A DNA stretch of 64,000 nt from Ovis canadensis (taxonomy: Eukaryota; Chordata; Mammalia; Artiodactyla; Bovidae). Below are positions 10,942 to 21,269 of the stretch, piece by piece. The notes below the pieces were generated by a model. The model saw only the letters and a list, made by a program, of their open reading frames with translations. It searched no databases and was not told the origin of the DNA. The position numbers and the translations under genes are program-made. The first letter of the stretch is position 1; every line of letters starts with the position of its first letter. Where the stretch lies: positions 127,131,501 to 127,195,500 of the forward strand of contig NC_091727.1 of NCBI RefSeq assembly GCF_042477335.2, read 5' to 3'.

Positions 10942-11068
10942 TGCAGCCTAGGAGAGGCGGCTGCCGCCCCCCGCACCGCCGGCAGAGCCCATGGATCCGT
11001 CCTGGAGACAAGAGAAGCGCTGGTCCTGACAGCCCTGCTGCTGGGGGCCACGCCTGCTGCCCGCTCAG
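10941..11068 (+). other. First-exon-like segment, signal-peptide-like frame
   Basis: In one frame it reads EALVLTALLLGATPAARS, a hydrophobic run with small residues typical of a secretion signal, immediately followed by ag/GT (11067-11070) and G-run-rich sequence typical of a GC-rich intron start. The only ATG (10990) is out of frame with this run. I do not recognise the protein. It may be a dislocated exon fragment or chance. Confidence 0.25.
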
Positions 11069-11491
11069 GTCAGACTGGGGTTTGGGGTTGGGTGGGGCTG
11101 GTCTACAGGACTGGGGGAAATTCTTGCAGGCAGAATCCCCTGGGGAGATGGGAGGGCCATCTCTGGATGAGTGGCAGGTAAAGAGGATTAGGGAGATCCC
11201 GGGGACGAGGTGGTCAGTATTTCAAATACTTTAGTTAAAAGGAGTGCTGATGTTTTTTGTCATTCTTCTATGCAATCAAATAGGTCATCTTATATTAAAA
11301 TATATATTTTATGCTGTTAAATAGTATTTCCACTTTGAAATAAAAATGCAATAGAAAACTTATAAACATTATATTTTTAACCTGAATTGACCTTTTTTTT
11401 TTTTTTAAGTTTTCACAGAGATGTATAAGGGACCCTATTTTGCCTATATTTATGTACCTTGTAGAAATTCAGCAAGTATTAATTGAATCTT

Positions 11492-11708
11492 CTGGGCTTC
11501 CCAGGTGGTGCTAGTGGTAAAGAACCTCCCTGCCAATGCAGGAGGTGCAAGAGACGCCAGTTCCATGCTTGGGTCAGGAAGATCCCCTGGAGAAGGAAAT
11601 GGCAACCCACTCCAGTATTCTTGCCTGGATAAGCCCGTGGACAGAGGAGCCTCTCGGGCTACAGTCCACGGGGTATCAGAGTCGAACATGACTGAGCACA
11701 CAGCACAC
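11492..11708 (+). mobile_element. Bov-tA SINE
   Basis: Full-length copy of the 'gtggtgctagtggtaaagaa' variant. A 14-bp target duplication with two mismatches (11478-11491 and 11709-11722, attRRttgaatctt) brackets it exactly. Confidence 0.92.
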
Positions 11709-11722
11709 ATTGGTTGAATCTT

Positions 11723-12154
11723 AAATCCCATTATTTTCTTTTCAAATGATTGTTTAATGTGGGCACATGATTCATATATATATCTCAATGTAAAAACGCA
11801 ATATCCTGCCACATCCAACTTGCAGTGTTTCTCCATTGGGTTAAGTTTGTGTTTTGTTCAAGTGGAAAAAAAACACAACAAAAAATTATTAATTGGGGGA
11901 CAGACACACTTCTAATGCTCTATGGTAAACAAACAAGCTGACTCAGTGTCCTTGGTGAAACAAAACTTTCCCTACGAGCCAGGAATCAAATAAACACAGG
12001 ATGTGCCTACATTTCTCAGCCTGTTCATTCCAGTTGGAATCATGGCCTGCAATGGCCTGTCTTTCCTTCCTTCCTATCAAACTCTTAGCATAAGGTTTCT
12101 TACCCTTCTGGGTTTGAAGATTGAATATTCTTGAGGGCATGTTGAATTCTAGAT
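11723..12154. other. Unclassified sequence
   Basis: No recognised repeat or coding feature. Confidence 0.45.
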
Positions 12155-12164
12155 TAAAAAAAAA

Positions 12165-12215
<51 letters not shown>

Positions 12216-12219
12216 TGTC
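12155..12219. repeat. (A)n(GT)n microsatellite
   Basis: An A-run followed by more than 20 uninterrupted GT units, then 'gagtgtct'. A likely length-polymorphic marker. Confidence 0.95.
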
Positions 12220-12599
12220 TGTTCTGGCTGGGGCCACTGGCTGCCCCCATCTGCAAGGGAATGATAAATTTCAGTCACACCCATCATCGTGGGAACAAGT
12301 CAACTTGTGGCAGAGTGAAGTGGCAGAAACAGGACAAAATCCCAGACATTTTGACTCCCACTCCAATGCTGTGTTCATTGTTACAAGCAGCCTCATTTGT
12401 TGATAAGATGTTTTGGCATTTGGATGTAAACCAATGAATGTTTCTCAAGCCATATTCTCCAGGAAAAAAAAACAAACAGGCATTAGTAAAGGATCCTTAG
12501 TTTGTAAAGTTTGAGAGATCCTGCATATTCTATCTTCCCATGGAGATCTGCAGTATATCTTAGCATTCGAAAGGCTCTGAGAGGACTTGGAGTAAAGAA
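12220..12599. other. Unclassified sequence
   Basis: Nothing recognised. Confidence 0.45.
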
Positions 12600-12725
12600 C
12601 CCTATTCAATTTTATTTTACTCAAAAATTTCCAACCTTATTTGACTATGGATCTTTTTTTATCCCATTGAATGCCTATTAACATCTTGTAGGGCTCCATA
12701 GTGTGTAATTTGAAAAATACTTGTA
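12600..12725 (+). mobile_element. Possible hAT-type relic
   Basis: 'ccaaccttatttgactatgg' ... 'ggctccatagtgtgtaatttg' and a terminal 'tttgaaaaatactt' resemble the 3' ends of MER5-like non-autonomous hAT elements. Confidence 0.35.
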
Positions 12726-12954
12726 AAATAAATCAGGAACGTGTAAATGAAATTGTACTTACTATGTTTGGACACTGCTTAAGAAAGTATCGCTGGTCCT
12801 GGAAGCCAGCCATTCTGGTTTCCTGGCCAGTTCACACTCTCCCCACTGCATCCATCACACGCTTTACCCATGGTCTTTTTTTTCCTTCTGGTTTCTGTTA
12901 CTCGGATTTTTATAGTTAGCTGCTCTCTTGAGACAACTACCTTGTTAATCTAAA

Positions 12955-13140
12955 GCAATGATTTTTAAAATGTGGGCCCTGAGTCAGTGGCATCACCATC
13001 ACCTGGGAACTTGTCAGAAATGCATATTCTTGGGCCTCACTTACTTCAGAACTATTGAATCAGAAACTCTGGGGCAGGCTCAATGATCTGTGTTTTAACA
13101 AGCCCTCCAGGGGATTCTCAGACCCACTGATCTTTTAAGG
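12955..13140 (+). mobile_element. MER5A-like hAT MITE
   Basis: Diagnostic order: 'tggcatcaccatcacctggg', 'aacttgtcagaaatgcatattc', 'tgaatcagaaactctgggg', 'ctgtgttttaacaagccctcc'. Nearly full length. Confidence 0.88.
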
Positions 13141-13554
13141 CAAGCCTGTAAACCATTTCCCTATATCTGCTATTATTTCATTTTTCCTCTTGTCACTCAG
13201 AAAACAGCCAAGACAAAATAAGGTACATGCCAGGTGCCTACATAAAAGTCCCCTCCCTACACCTCGCCTGATTTAAAAAAAAAAAAAGTTTCTTTGACAA
13301 ACAAATTACTCATTCCTTCCTTCAATATTGAATATATTCAGTTTAGGATGAAAAGTTTTGCATGAAATATGAAAAGATTACCCTGAGCAGTCTATCCATG
13401 GCAAGCAGCTTGCCCCACCAAGTCATAGCAAAGCTGAAACTTCTTAAAGGTAACAGACATATTTGTCTCTAAACAATAAGCACATTTCAACACACCCAAG
13501 TTTTGAAGGGAGGTTACACAGTGAGTTCTTCACAATCCTATTGATCAGTAAACT
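13141..13554. other. Unclassified sequence
   Basis: AT-rich, with an A-run at 13274-13286. No gene or repeat recognised. Confidence 0.45.
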
Positions 13555-13565
13555 GACAAATATCT

Positions 13566-13804
13566 TGTTGTTGTTTCTCGAAGTTGCGTCCAACTCTTTG
13601 CAATGCCATGGCTCCTCTGTCCATGGGATTTCCCAGGCAAGAATACTGGATTGGGTTGTCATTTCCTTCTCCAGGGGATCGTCCCGACCCAGGGATCAAA
13701 CCCGTGTCTCTACTGTCTCCTGCACTGGCAAGAGGATTCTTTACCACTGAGCCATGGTGGCACTAGTGGTAAAGAACACACCTGCCAATACTGGAGACAC
13801 AAGA
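13566..13804 (-). mobile_element. Bov-tA SINE with inverted 5' stub (fold-back)
   Basis: 13566-13755 is an antisense Bov-tA running from its tail (tgttgttgttt) to its head. It is fused to 13756-13804, about 49 bp of Bov-tA head in the sense direction. The whole is bracketed by one perfect 11-bp duplication, gacaaatatct (13555-13565 and 13805-13815), so it integrated as one unit. The two heads form an inverted repeat around the junction (ctttaccact / agtggtaaag). Confidence 0.85.
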
Positions 13805-13833
13805 GACAAATATCTACTGAGCGCCTATTAAAT

Positions 13834-14040
13834 GGGCTTCCCTGGTGGCTCAGATGGCAAAGAATCCACCTGCAATGCACGAGACCTGGGTTCAACCCCT
13901 AGGTTGGGAAGATCCCCCAGAGAAGGGCATGGCAACCCACTCCAGCATTCTTGCCTGGAGAATCCCCATGGACAGAGGAGCCTGGTGGGCTACAGTCCAT
14001 GGAGTCACAAAGAGTTGGACACGACTGAATGACTAAGAAA
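13834..14040 (+). mobile_element. Bov-tA SINE
   Basis: Full sense copy ('gggcttccctggtggctcag' to 'gacacgactgaatgactaag'). Only 30 bp from the fold-back SINE, so the two form a larger inverted pair. Confidence 0.9.
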
Positions 14041-14269
14041 AATGTGAAGCACCTGCTCCATGCTCTCATAGAACATAATGTGGGCCCCTTGCACTCTGCA
14101 ATGTTACATTGTAGTTTAAGAGAAACATTTATCATATTAAAAACTGTCCAACAGAACAAAGTCGTGATCAGAAAGTCCCAGAAGACTGCAACTAAGCAAT
14201 AGGCATACAGACTGGAAAAAAAATATGTTGTTGAAAGAATATTGAAAACATCTATGAGCTGAACATCCA

Positions 14270-14400
14270 AAGAGCAGAAAATGTAGGTTATAGTTCTCCC
14301 TCTTTCACTTAATAGTTCTGTGACCTTGGGCAAGTCTCAACTTCTATGGGTTTTAATTGACATTCTGTAAATTAAAGGGTAATGGTACCATACATGCCCA
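14270..14400 (+). mobile_element. MIR SINE
   Basis: 'cacttaatagttctgtgacc' followed by 'ttgggcaagtctcaacttc' and 'attctgtaaattaaagggtaatgg'. Confidence 0.75.
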
Positions 14401-14880
14401 AAGGCAGAGAACGAAAAGATGCACTCTTAAGATAACTTTCAGTCTAAGTCCTCTGAATCTAGGAGATCTCAAACCGAAAAGTCCACAGGTGCACATGGGA
14501 GTGAAATTAACCATGTTCCTAGAGCATACATGCTCCGACCCAGGGTTGCCAAGTCTTCCGATTTTTCCAAACAAATAGAAATCCATATTTTATGTGAAAC
14601 TTGCCCATTACAACTTTTTGCAGCTAACTGTACAGTTTTTTTTTAATTGGACCAAACAAAATATATCTGTGAGCCAGATGCAGCTTGTTATATTGCTAAT
14701 TGGTAAACTCAGGACTATACAGAGGCCATGTAAGTCTTCAGAGGGAAGATGAAATTGTGGAGAATTTTGCTGAGGTTGAAATTAAATGATGGTATCAGTT
14801 TAATCATTAAGATGCCTCCCTTCAAACAGAGTCAATATTTTTTTTTTCTCCCCAAGTCTTTGTTTAGTATTACACAGGCA
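14401..14880. other. Unclassified sequence
   Basis: 14535-14700 has a faint hAT-like flavour ('gggttgccaag', 'gtgagccagatgcagcttg') but no clear terminus. Confidence 0.4.
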
Positions 14881-15215
14881 TGGCTGCAGTTAATTATAGA
14901 GCACTTATATCCCTCTTCCTTAAAGCTTTCCCTGACCACTGCAGCCCCAAGTGCTCTCTCTCTCTCTCCTTTGAGTTCCCATAGCAATTATTTTCCATGC
15001 AATTCATTTGGCAATTAATTACACCGTGCCTTGTGGCATCTTTTCTATTGTGGTCTTGAACTGCTATTTAAACATGTTATAATTATTTAAGTTTCCACAA
15101 GTTTGCATCTTCTCTTCCCTCTAAGTTAGTAAGCTCTTTGAGGATAGAGTCCAGATTTTATTCCTTACAGTGCCTGGAACAGAGTAGAAGCTTAATATGC
15201 TTTGAATTTAATTTC
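14881..15215 (+). mobile_element. L2 3' UTR
   Basis: L2 3' end order: 'taaagctttccctgaccactg', 'ctcctttgagttcccatagc', 'gtaagctctttgaggataga', 'acagtgcctggaacagagtag'. Confidence 0.8.
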
Positions 15216-15455
15216 AAAGGAGCACAGTAGAGAAGGGTAGTGTACCTAAGAGCATCTCTCAGCTGGTTTTTTAGATCTCATCTTCTCCTCTGCAGGCTGT
15301 GCTCTTTATCATATGTGAACTTGTAAATGTCTATTTAATAACAATAGCTTCAAGAAAGTGAAAAGACATCATGCTTTTCATTTTCTTGAGAGAAATTATA
15401 TGCAAACCTACATATAACAAAGGACTTGTATATAAAGAACTATTAAAGCTCAATA

Positions 15456-15572
15456 AAGAGGGAGGTGATATATGTATAATTATGGCTGAATTGTGTGGTT
15501 GTATAGCAGAAACCAACACAACATTGTAAAGCAATTTTCCTCCAATTAAATAATAAATTTTTAAAAATAGAT
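15456..15572 (+). mobile_element. Artiodactyl L1 3' end, severely truncated
   Basis: 'ggaggtgatatatgtataat', 'cagaaaccaacacaacattg', 'taaagcaattttcctccaat' and an A-rich tail: a ruminant L1 terminus in sense, inside the old L1. Confidence 0.8.
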
Positions 15573-15651
15573 AAAAAATCAGAAGACAACTTAATCTTAA
15601 ATGTGCAAAGGATTTGAATAGACATTTCTCCAAAGAAGATGTAAGAATGAC

Positions 15652-15768
15652 AAATGGAAACTAAAACTTTGATGGTGAGCACCCTGTAGTGTATACAGAA
15701 GTGAAAGTATAATATTGTACACATAAAACTTAAATGACTTTGCAAGCCAACAAAAAGTATACTTTTAA
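15652..15768 (+). mobile_element. Second short L1 3' end inside the old L1
   Basis: 'tgatggtgagcaccctgtag', 'tgtatacagaagtgaaag' and 'gtacacataaaacttaaatg' match a short old-L1 terminus. Similar flanks 'aagaatgac' and 'aagaatggc' suggest a duplication. Confidence 0.65.
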
Positions 15769-16559
15769 AAAGAATGGCCAATAAGCAACTGAAGAGATAA
15801 TATGATTAGCCATCAGGGAACTGAAAATCAAAATCACAATGAGATACCACTTCACACCTTCTAGGATGGCTTTAATAGATAAGACAGGTAATAACAAGTG
15901 GTGATGACGATGTGGAAAAATTGGAAGTCTCATTCCCACCTCTAGCTGGAATGTAAAATGGTATAGCTGCTATGGGATACAGTTTGGTAATTCCTCAAAC
16001 CATATGACCCAGCAATTCCACTCCTAGGCATACAGTGAAGAGAACTGAAAACATATCATCACACAAAAACTTTTAAATGAACATTGATAGCAGCATTATT
16101 CATAATAACAAAAAGTGGAGAATAACCCAAATGTCAATCAAATGATGAATGGATAAACAAAATATGGTATATCCATACAATGAAATATTATTTGGCGAAA
16201 AAAACAATGAAGTACTGATACATGCTATAACCTAGATGAACCTCAAAATTATGCTAAGTGAGAGAATCTAGCAACAAAAAAATCACCTATTATATGAGCC
16301 CATTTATATAAAATGTCCAGAAGAGGCAAATCTACTAGTGATTGCTTGGGGCTGAGGAAGGGAATCAGGGATGAAAATGACTGCTAATGGGTACAGGGTT
16401 CCTTTTGGGGTGTTGAAAAGGTTACAAAGTTAGATTGTGGTAATGGTTACACAGCTCTGTAACTATATGAAAATCACAGAACTGTACACTTTCAGTGGGT
16501 GAATTAATGGTTTTATAGTATGTGAATTTTTGTCTCAAAGTTGTTAAAATTATGATAAT

Positions 16560-16770
16560 AGCTGATATTTATATAGCACCTATTATGTGACATTCTTCTA
16601 AGTGTTCTAGATGTATTAACCCATTTAATCCTCACAAGACCCTAGGAGGAAGGTATTTTCACTGTCCCTATTTGACAGATGGGGAACTGGAGTTACACAA
16701 ACATTAAGTGATTAGCCTGAGCTCTCACACTAAGTGGTGGAGGTGGGTGTCTGATTCAGGCCATCTCAGT
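16560..16770 (-). mobile_element. MIR SINE (antisense)
   Basis: 'acccatttaatcctcacaag', 'gacagatggggaactggag', 'ttaagtgattagcctgagct': a reverse-complement MIR core and tail. Confidence 0.85.
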
Positions 16771-17265
16771 CTAGATAGAATGTCACATTATTCAATGCAG
16801 TGCTATATTGGACCCAGATAGTCAATGCTTGTCATCTCTCCATTTATTCTGCTGGAGCCATGATGAAGACAGTCTGCACAGGCATGGGCTACACTGGAAG
16901 AGAGTGGAGGGAAAGTTAATTAGCAAATAAAAGGGAAAAGCCTATGCAAGCCTAAGAAAATGCAAGAGGAATGGATGTATAGACTGTCTGGCTTTGCTGT
17001 GATTTTTAACTCTTTCTTCTGCCCATCATAGGAAGAGTATGTAACCTGTGCATAGCATGGGAGAGACTGTGTCCAATGAGGGCAGAAGGAGTGTTTTAGG
17101 GTAACCTTATAGAAAGGACTTTACCGTGAATCAGTTGGCCATGTCTGTTGCTTTCTGGGAGATGGTGCCCCAGTTCAAAGTGACCCAGGAAGCAGAATGG
17201 ATGACTCACATTCTCCTCTTGATTCCTATGAGGATATGGAGTAATCTTATCTGGAAGATAGCTAG
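16771..17265. other. Unclassified sequence
   Basis: No feature recognised. The 106-codon plus frame starting at 17126 runs into the L1 tail and is not gene-like. Confidence 0.45.
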
Positions 17266-17478
17266 GTCTGTTTATCAAGCACAAGTATTTATTAAGCCAA
17301 AGGCAAGGGAACTCTGCTCAATGTTATATAGCAGCCTGCATGAGAGAGGCATTTGGGAGAGAATGGATATATGTATATGCATGGCTGAGTCCCTTTGCTG
17401 TTCACCTGAAACTATCACATTGTTAATTGCCTGTGCTCTAGTATAAAATAAAAAGTTTTTTAAAAAATAAATGCAAGG
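17266..17478 (+). mobile_element. Artiodactyl L1 3' end
   Basis: 'aatgttatatagcagcctgc', 'gagaatggatatatgtatat', 'tttgctgttcacctgaaac' and 'agtataaaataaaaagtt' plus A-tail. Confidence 0.85.
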
Positions 17479-17567
17479 AAATACAAAGTTGATAATAACA
17501 ACCATTTAGTGAATGTTTACCATGTGCTATGCTGACTTATTGAATCCTTAAAGCATCCCTATGCAGT

Positions 17568-18189
17568 GGAAACAGTGTCAGACTTTATTTTTGGGGGGCT
17601 CCAAAATCACTGCAGATGGTGATTGCAGCCATGAAATTAAAAGACGCTTACTCTTTGGAAGAAAAGTTATGACCAACCTAGATAGCATATTCAAAAGCAG
17701 AGATATTACTTTGCCGACTAAGGTCCGTCTAGTTAAGGCTATGGTTTTTCCAGTGGTCATGTATGGATGTGAGAGTTGGACTGTGAAGAAGGCTGAGCGC
17801 CGAAGAATTGATGCTTTTGAACTGTGGTGTGGGAGAAGACTCTTGAGAGTCCCTTGGACTGCAAGGAGATCAACCAGTCCATTCTGAAGGAGATCAGCCC
17901 TGGGATTTCTTTGGAAGGAATGATGCTAAAGCTGAAACTCCAGTACTTTGGCCACCTCATGCGAAGAGTTGACTCATTGGAAAAGACCCTGATGCTGGGA
18001 GGGATTGGGGGCAGGAGGAGAAGGAGACGACAGAGGATGAGATGGCTGGATGGCATCACGGACTCGATGGATGTGAGTTAGAGTGAACTCCGGGAGATGG
18101 TGATGGACAGGGAGGCCTGGCGTGCTGCGATTCATGGGGTCGCAAAGAGTCGGACACGACTGAGCGACTGAACTGGTTGAACTGAACTG
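17568..18189 (+). mobile_element. BovB LINE 3' end, 5'-truncated
   Basis: About 620 bp of BovB 3' sequence encoding the region after the RT catalytic core: [20 protein letters not shown] and YGCESWTVKKAERRRIDAFE (about 17761-17820), then the 3' UTR. Target duplication atgcagt (17561-17567 and 18190-18196). No catalytic motif is retained. Confidence 0.92.
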
Positions 18190-18200
18190 ATGCAGTAGGT

Positions 18201-18414
18201 GGGCTTCCTTGGTGGCTCAGTAGTGAAGCATCCACCTGCCAATGCAAGAGATGTGGTTTGATCCCTGGGTCAGGAAGATCCCCTGCAGAAGGAAATGGCA
18301 ATCCACTCTAGTATTTTTGCCTGGGAAATCCCATGGACAGAGCCTGGTGGGCTACCGTCCATAGGGTCACAAAGAATCAGACATGACTTGGCGACTAAAC
18401 AACAATAACAATGG
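18201..18414 (+). mobile_element. Bov-tA SINE
   Basis: Full-length copy ending in aacaacaataacaatgg. Candidate 6-bp duplication gtaggt (18195-18200 and 18416-18421). It integrated directly at the BovB 3' flank. Confidence 0.9.
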
Positions 18415-18540
18415 GGTAGGTACACTTATTACCAACCTCATTTTACAGATGAGGAAACCGAGGCTCCGGGACATTGAGATCATACAACAACTAAGAACAG
18501 AGTCAAGATTCTAATGCTTTTCCCACTACAACATACTGCC

Positions 18541-18700
18541 TCCAACAAATATTTAATGAGGTTATACTCAACATGAGGTACTATGGGGGAGAAGGTAATA
18601 CAAGTCTTCTCTCCTCATAATACTTATAAACTGGTTGAGTGTCAAGCTATAAACACATAGAAGTTTTAAAATGCTATAAGAATAGTAGAATAATAATTAA
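18541..18700 (-). mobile_element. Possible L2 3' end (antisense)
   Basis: 'ccaacaaatatttaatgagg' and the following run resemble a reverse-complement L2 terminus. Weak. Confidence 0.4.
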
Positions 18701-18772
18701 AATATACTGTGTATACAAGTATGCTATATATATAGGAACAATACAACATTAGAAGAGATGACGATGTCAACT

Positions 18773-19006
18773 GGGGCTTCCCAGGTGGTGCTAGTGGTAA
18801 AGAACCCTCCTGACAATGCAGGAGACGTAAGAGATGTGGATTGGATCTCTGGGTCGGGGAGATCCCTTGGAGGAGAGGGCATGGCAACCCATGCCAGTAT
18901 TCTTGCCTGGAGAATCTCATGGACAAAGGAGCCTGGTGGGCTACAGTCCATAAGGTTGTAAAGAGTCAGATGAGACTGAAGCAACATAGCACACACACTC
19001 ACACAT
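18773..19006 (+). mobile_element. Bov-tA SINE
   Basis: Complete copy of the 'gtgctagtgg' variant with a ca-rich tail and a perfect 10-bp target duplication gatgtcaact (18763-18772 and 19007-19016). Confidence 0.93.
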
Positions 19007-19016
19007 GATGTCAACT

Positions 19017-19215
19017 ACCAACATTTACAATTTGACAGGCTCTTTTCTCAGGGCTTTGTAAGTATTATCTCCTTTATTCCAGTTTATAGCTGAGGAAAGT
19101 GAGACAAAAGGAGGTGAAGTAATTGGCCCAACATCACATAGCAGCATATGTAGCACCATCAGGACTCAAAACCAGGCAGTATGCCTCCAGAGCCTAGCCT
19201 TCTATTCATTACATT
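19017..19215 (-). mobile_element. MIR SINE (antisense)
   Basis: 'gctttgtaagtattatctcc', 'ttatagctgaggaaagtgag', 'aaaccaggcagtatgcctcc'. Confidence 0.75.
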
Positions 19216-19284
19216 GCATTTCCATGAAAAGTATGGTGCTATAATAAGGGTTGGGAAAAAAATGCTATGGGAACCCAAAGGAGA

Positions 19285-19615
19285 AGCTCATGAATTCTAT
19301 CTGGGGCAGTTGAGAGAGGTTTCCCACAGGATGAAATAGTTGTGCAGTGTCTTAAAGGAGGGTAGGAATTTACTGGTGAGATAAGAGGAGTAAGGGTGTT
19401 CTGGGCAGAGGGAACAACATGTGCATGAACTTCTGTGAAGGCCTAATTTATCTGAGGAATGTTGAAAAGTTCAGCATGACTAGTATCTAGAATATGTCAG
19501 GATTATGAAAGGGTGGGAGCAGCAGTGAAACTGGAAGATGAGACTGGAGAAGTGAGCTAAGTAATCAGAGTGGGAAGGGCCTTGTACACAGTAGAAGTGA
19601 TACCAAAAAATGACC
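19285..19615 (-). mobile_element. L2 3' region (antisense)
   Basis: 'gtgttctgggcagagggaac', 'gtgcatgaacttctgtgaagg', 'gggaagggccttgtacacag' follow the antisense L2 3' region order seen in the larger copies at 36.7 and 48.3 kb. Confidence 0.65.
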
Positions 19616-20129
19616 TCCAATATGATGTCTACTGGGAGATTCTCCCCCTTTTGAATTCACCCCTGATTTTTTGAAGAGTCCTTTCTTTTCTCCAAGCTTG
19701 GGAAATGAGTTTTGCTAAGCAAGGATAAGAGTTCTTCGGGGCAGGAAGGTTGGAAGAGTATACTCTCTGGAAAGGACATGAGCCCTGGTGAGAAAGGAGA
19801 CTGTAACAAGGATATCTGCCTCAGATTCATTTGAGAGAGACAGGCAGCCAGATACGTTTCTCCAACCTACCATTAAGCTCAGTGCAAGCAGAAGTTACTC
19901 AACACACACTCACCCTATACACACATACTAGAAAGAAAGATGATCTGATATCTGGAGGGAAAAGCTGTTAGTTGGCTTGTTTCAAGAGTTTCTCATCCCA
20001 GATATAGTTCCTTAGTTGTCCCTTCATCTATTAGTCTGGGGGAATCCTTTGGTTCTTTATCAAGTCATTGTGCAAAACTGAGGGAATTCTGCTGTGTCCC
20101 ATAGGCAATGGTCCACCACAGAAAGTTGA
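19616..20129. other. Unclassified sequence
   Basis: No repeat or gene recognised. Confidence 0.45.
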
Positions 20130-20360
20130 TAAGCAGGGAAGTATTAGAAAGCTCAGTCTTGAGACAGATTAAAGCCTGAACTAGAGGGAGGAAGAGACTA
20201 ATGGCCCAGATCAGAGAGGATATGGAATTTAATTAACACAGTGGCCCTGTCAGCGGGAGTCAGGAGAAGGGCATTGAGTCAGGACAGCCTTCTGAGGTAG
20301 ACATATAACATCTTGGTGACCAAATGAATATAGACAAGCGAGGACTCTAGGAGATAGCTA
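20130..20360 (-). mobile_element. Possible L2 fragment (antisense)
   Basis: 'gcctgaactagagggaggaag' and later purine-rich runs look like the interior of antisense L2. High divergence. Confidence 0.35.
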
Positions 20361-20995
20361 ACTAATTTGACAAACTAATTACCAGCAGAAGATTTGTTTA
20401 CGACACTTATCTACCTTCAATATGGCCGTCTAATGCCAGTAAGCTTGCATTGGTTGTCTCAGTGGGCTGACATACCATACTAGCTACAGGTTATACCCTT
20501 CCTTTTTATTTCTCTTCTATTTTTCTCATTTAGTCTAGCGCTCAGCTCCATGGTTCTCCCTTGCCTTCTTTGTAGTTTCTTTTCCGCTCTTTGAAGAAAA
20601 GGAATCAGAAAGTCTAAAAGTGCCATTTCTGCCACCCTCACCCGTGTCTCCCAGACCCTGGTGGCCTTTGTTTCTTGTTGTTGCTGGTGGTGTTTTGGTT
20701 GCTGTTTCTTTCCTTTATGATTGGCACACTGCTTACTCACACTCTGTTCCATAAAGTTCATCATGACCCACTGTGCTCTTTCTTCCCAGACTTGTGTGTA
20801 ATTATCTTGTGTTTGCATGTGGTTCGTTTCTTCTGTCTCTGTTTTTCCCACATAGCCTTCTGAATTTTTGCTACAGTATTTAAAAACAAAGAGAGAATTC
20901 TAACCAAAGCACAGGTATGGACTACATAATTCTTGGCAAAGGATTTTTCTAAAAAAAAAATACTATCAACAGCACAGAGGAGGCGTGAATTCAGA
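20361..20995 (-). other. Unclassified; open frame on minus strand
   Basis: A minus-strand frame stays open from just after a stop at about 20897 to a TAG at 20480, giving about 138 Gln/Glu/Lys/Arg-rich codons (for example VWEERAQWVMMNFMEQ). It matches no family I know. Its purine-rich strand alone may explain the opening. Confidence 0.2.
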
Positions 20996-20999
20996 CCTG

Positions 21000-21265
21000 A
21001 ATCAGATTAATCTTCCTAAAGGACCTCTGATTATACTATTGTCTGACTCCAAAATCTGCCATTGCTTCATAAGGTTGGTGGAAAGAAGTTCAAATTTCTA
21101 AAGCTTGTATGTTCTATCCTCAACATAATTTGACAACCTTAACTCTTACTACTCTTGTACATGGAGCTACACTTTCCCATGTTTGTTTCAGTACTTCTAG
21201 TCATATTATTCATTCTAGCTTTCTTACCTTGCCCCATTCTCATCTTTTGAAACATCGACTGCTAT
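21000..21265 (+). mobile_element. L2 fragment
   Basis: 'attgtctgactccaaaatctg', 'ccattgcttcataaggttgg' and 'cctcaacataatttgacaacc' parallel the L2 segment just 3' of the RT. Confidence 0.5.
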
Positions 21266-21269
21266 CAAC

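Larger units (their letters stand above)
10258..11220. other. GC-rich composite insert with embedded L1 tail
   Basis: A visibly GC-rich, CpG-containing block bounded by AT-rich DNA. Candidate target duplications are ctcaaatatttta (10245-10257) and ttcaaatacttta (11221-11233), 11 of 13 identical. Read on the minus strand the block ends in a (taaa)n/AATAAA-containing tail (10272-10258), like a retrocopy. It contains an antisense L1 tail at 10861-10941. The part 10941-11068 looks on the plus strand like a first exon with a GT donor. A 161-codon minus frame (10259-10744) is Pro/Ala/Ser-rich and unrecognised. It could be a processed pseudogene, a transduced segment or a multi-template insertion. 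Confidence 0.45.
15385..16555 (+). mobile_element. Old L1 (L1M type) ORF2 end and 3' UTR, hit twice
   Basis: Blocks 15385-15455, 15573-15651 and 15769-16555 follow L1 order: 'acctacatataacaaaggac', 'gacatttctccaaagaagat', 'gagataccacttcacacc', 'gacccagcaattccactcc', 'atgaatggataaac', and a tail near 16540. Two short younger L1 termini occupy the gaps. Confidence 0.8.
17485..18540 (-). mobile_element. MIR SINE (antisense) split by BovB and Bov-tA
   Basis: The left part (17485-17567: 'gataataacaaccatttagtg', 'ccatgtgctatgctgac') and right part (18415-18540: 'cattttacagatgaggaaac', 'caagattctaatgcttttcc') join into one reverse-complement MIR. Confidence 0.8.

Noticed and set aside
12171-12287. 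Cys/Val and His/Thr runs in frames over the GT repeat
   Set aside because: Translation of a dinucleotide microsatellite.
20480-20896. Minus-strand frame of about 138 codons as a gene
   Set aside because: Purine-rich strand explains the lack of stops. No recognised family, no splice sites, and polyQ/K-like composition. Kept only as an observation in the feature list.
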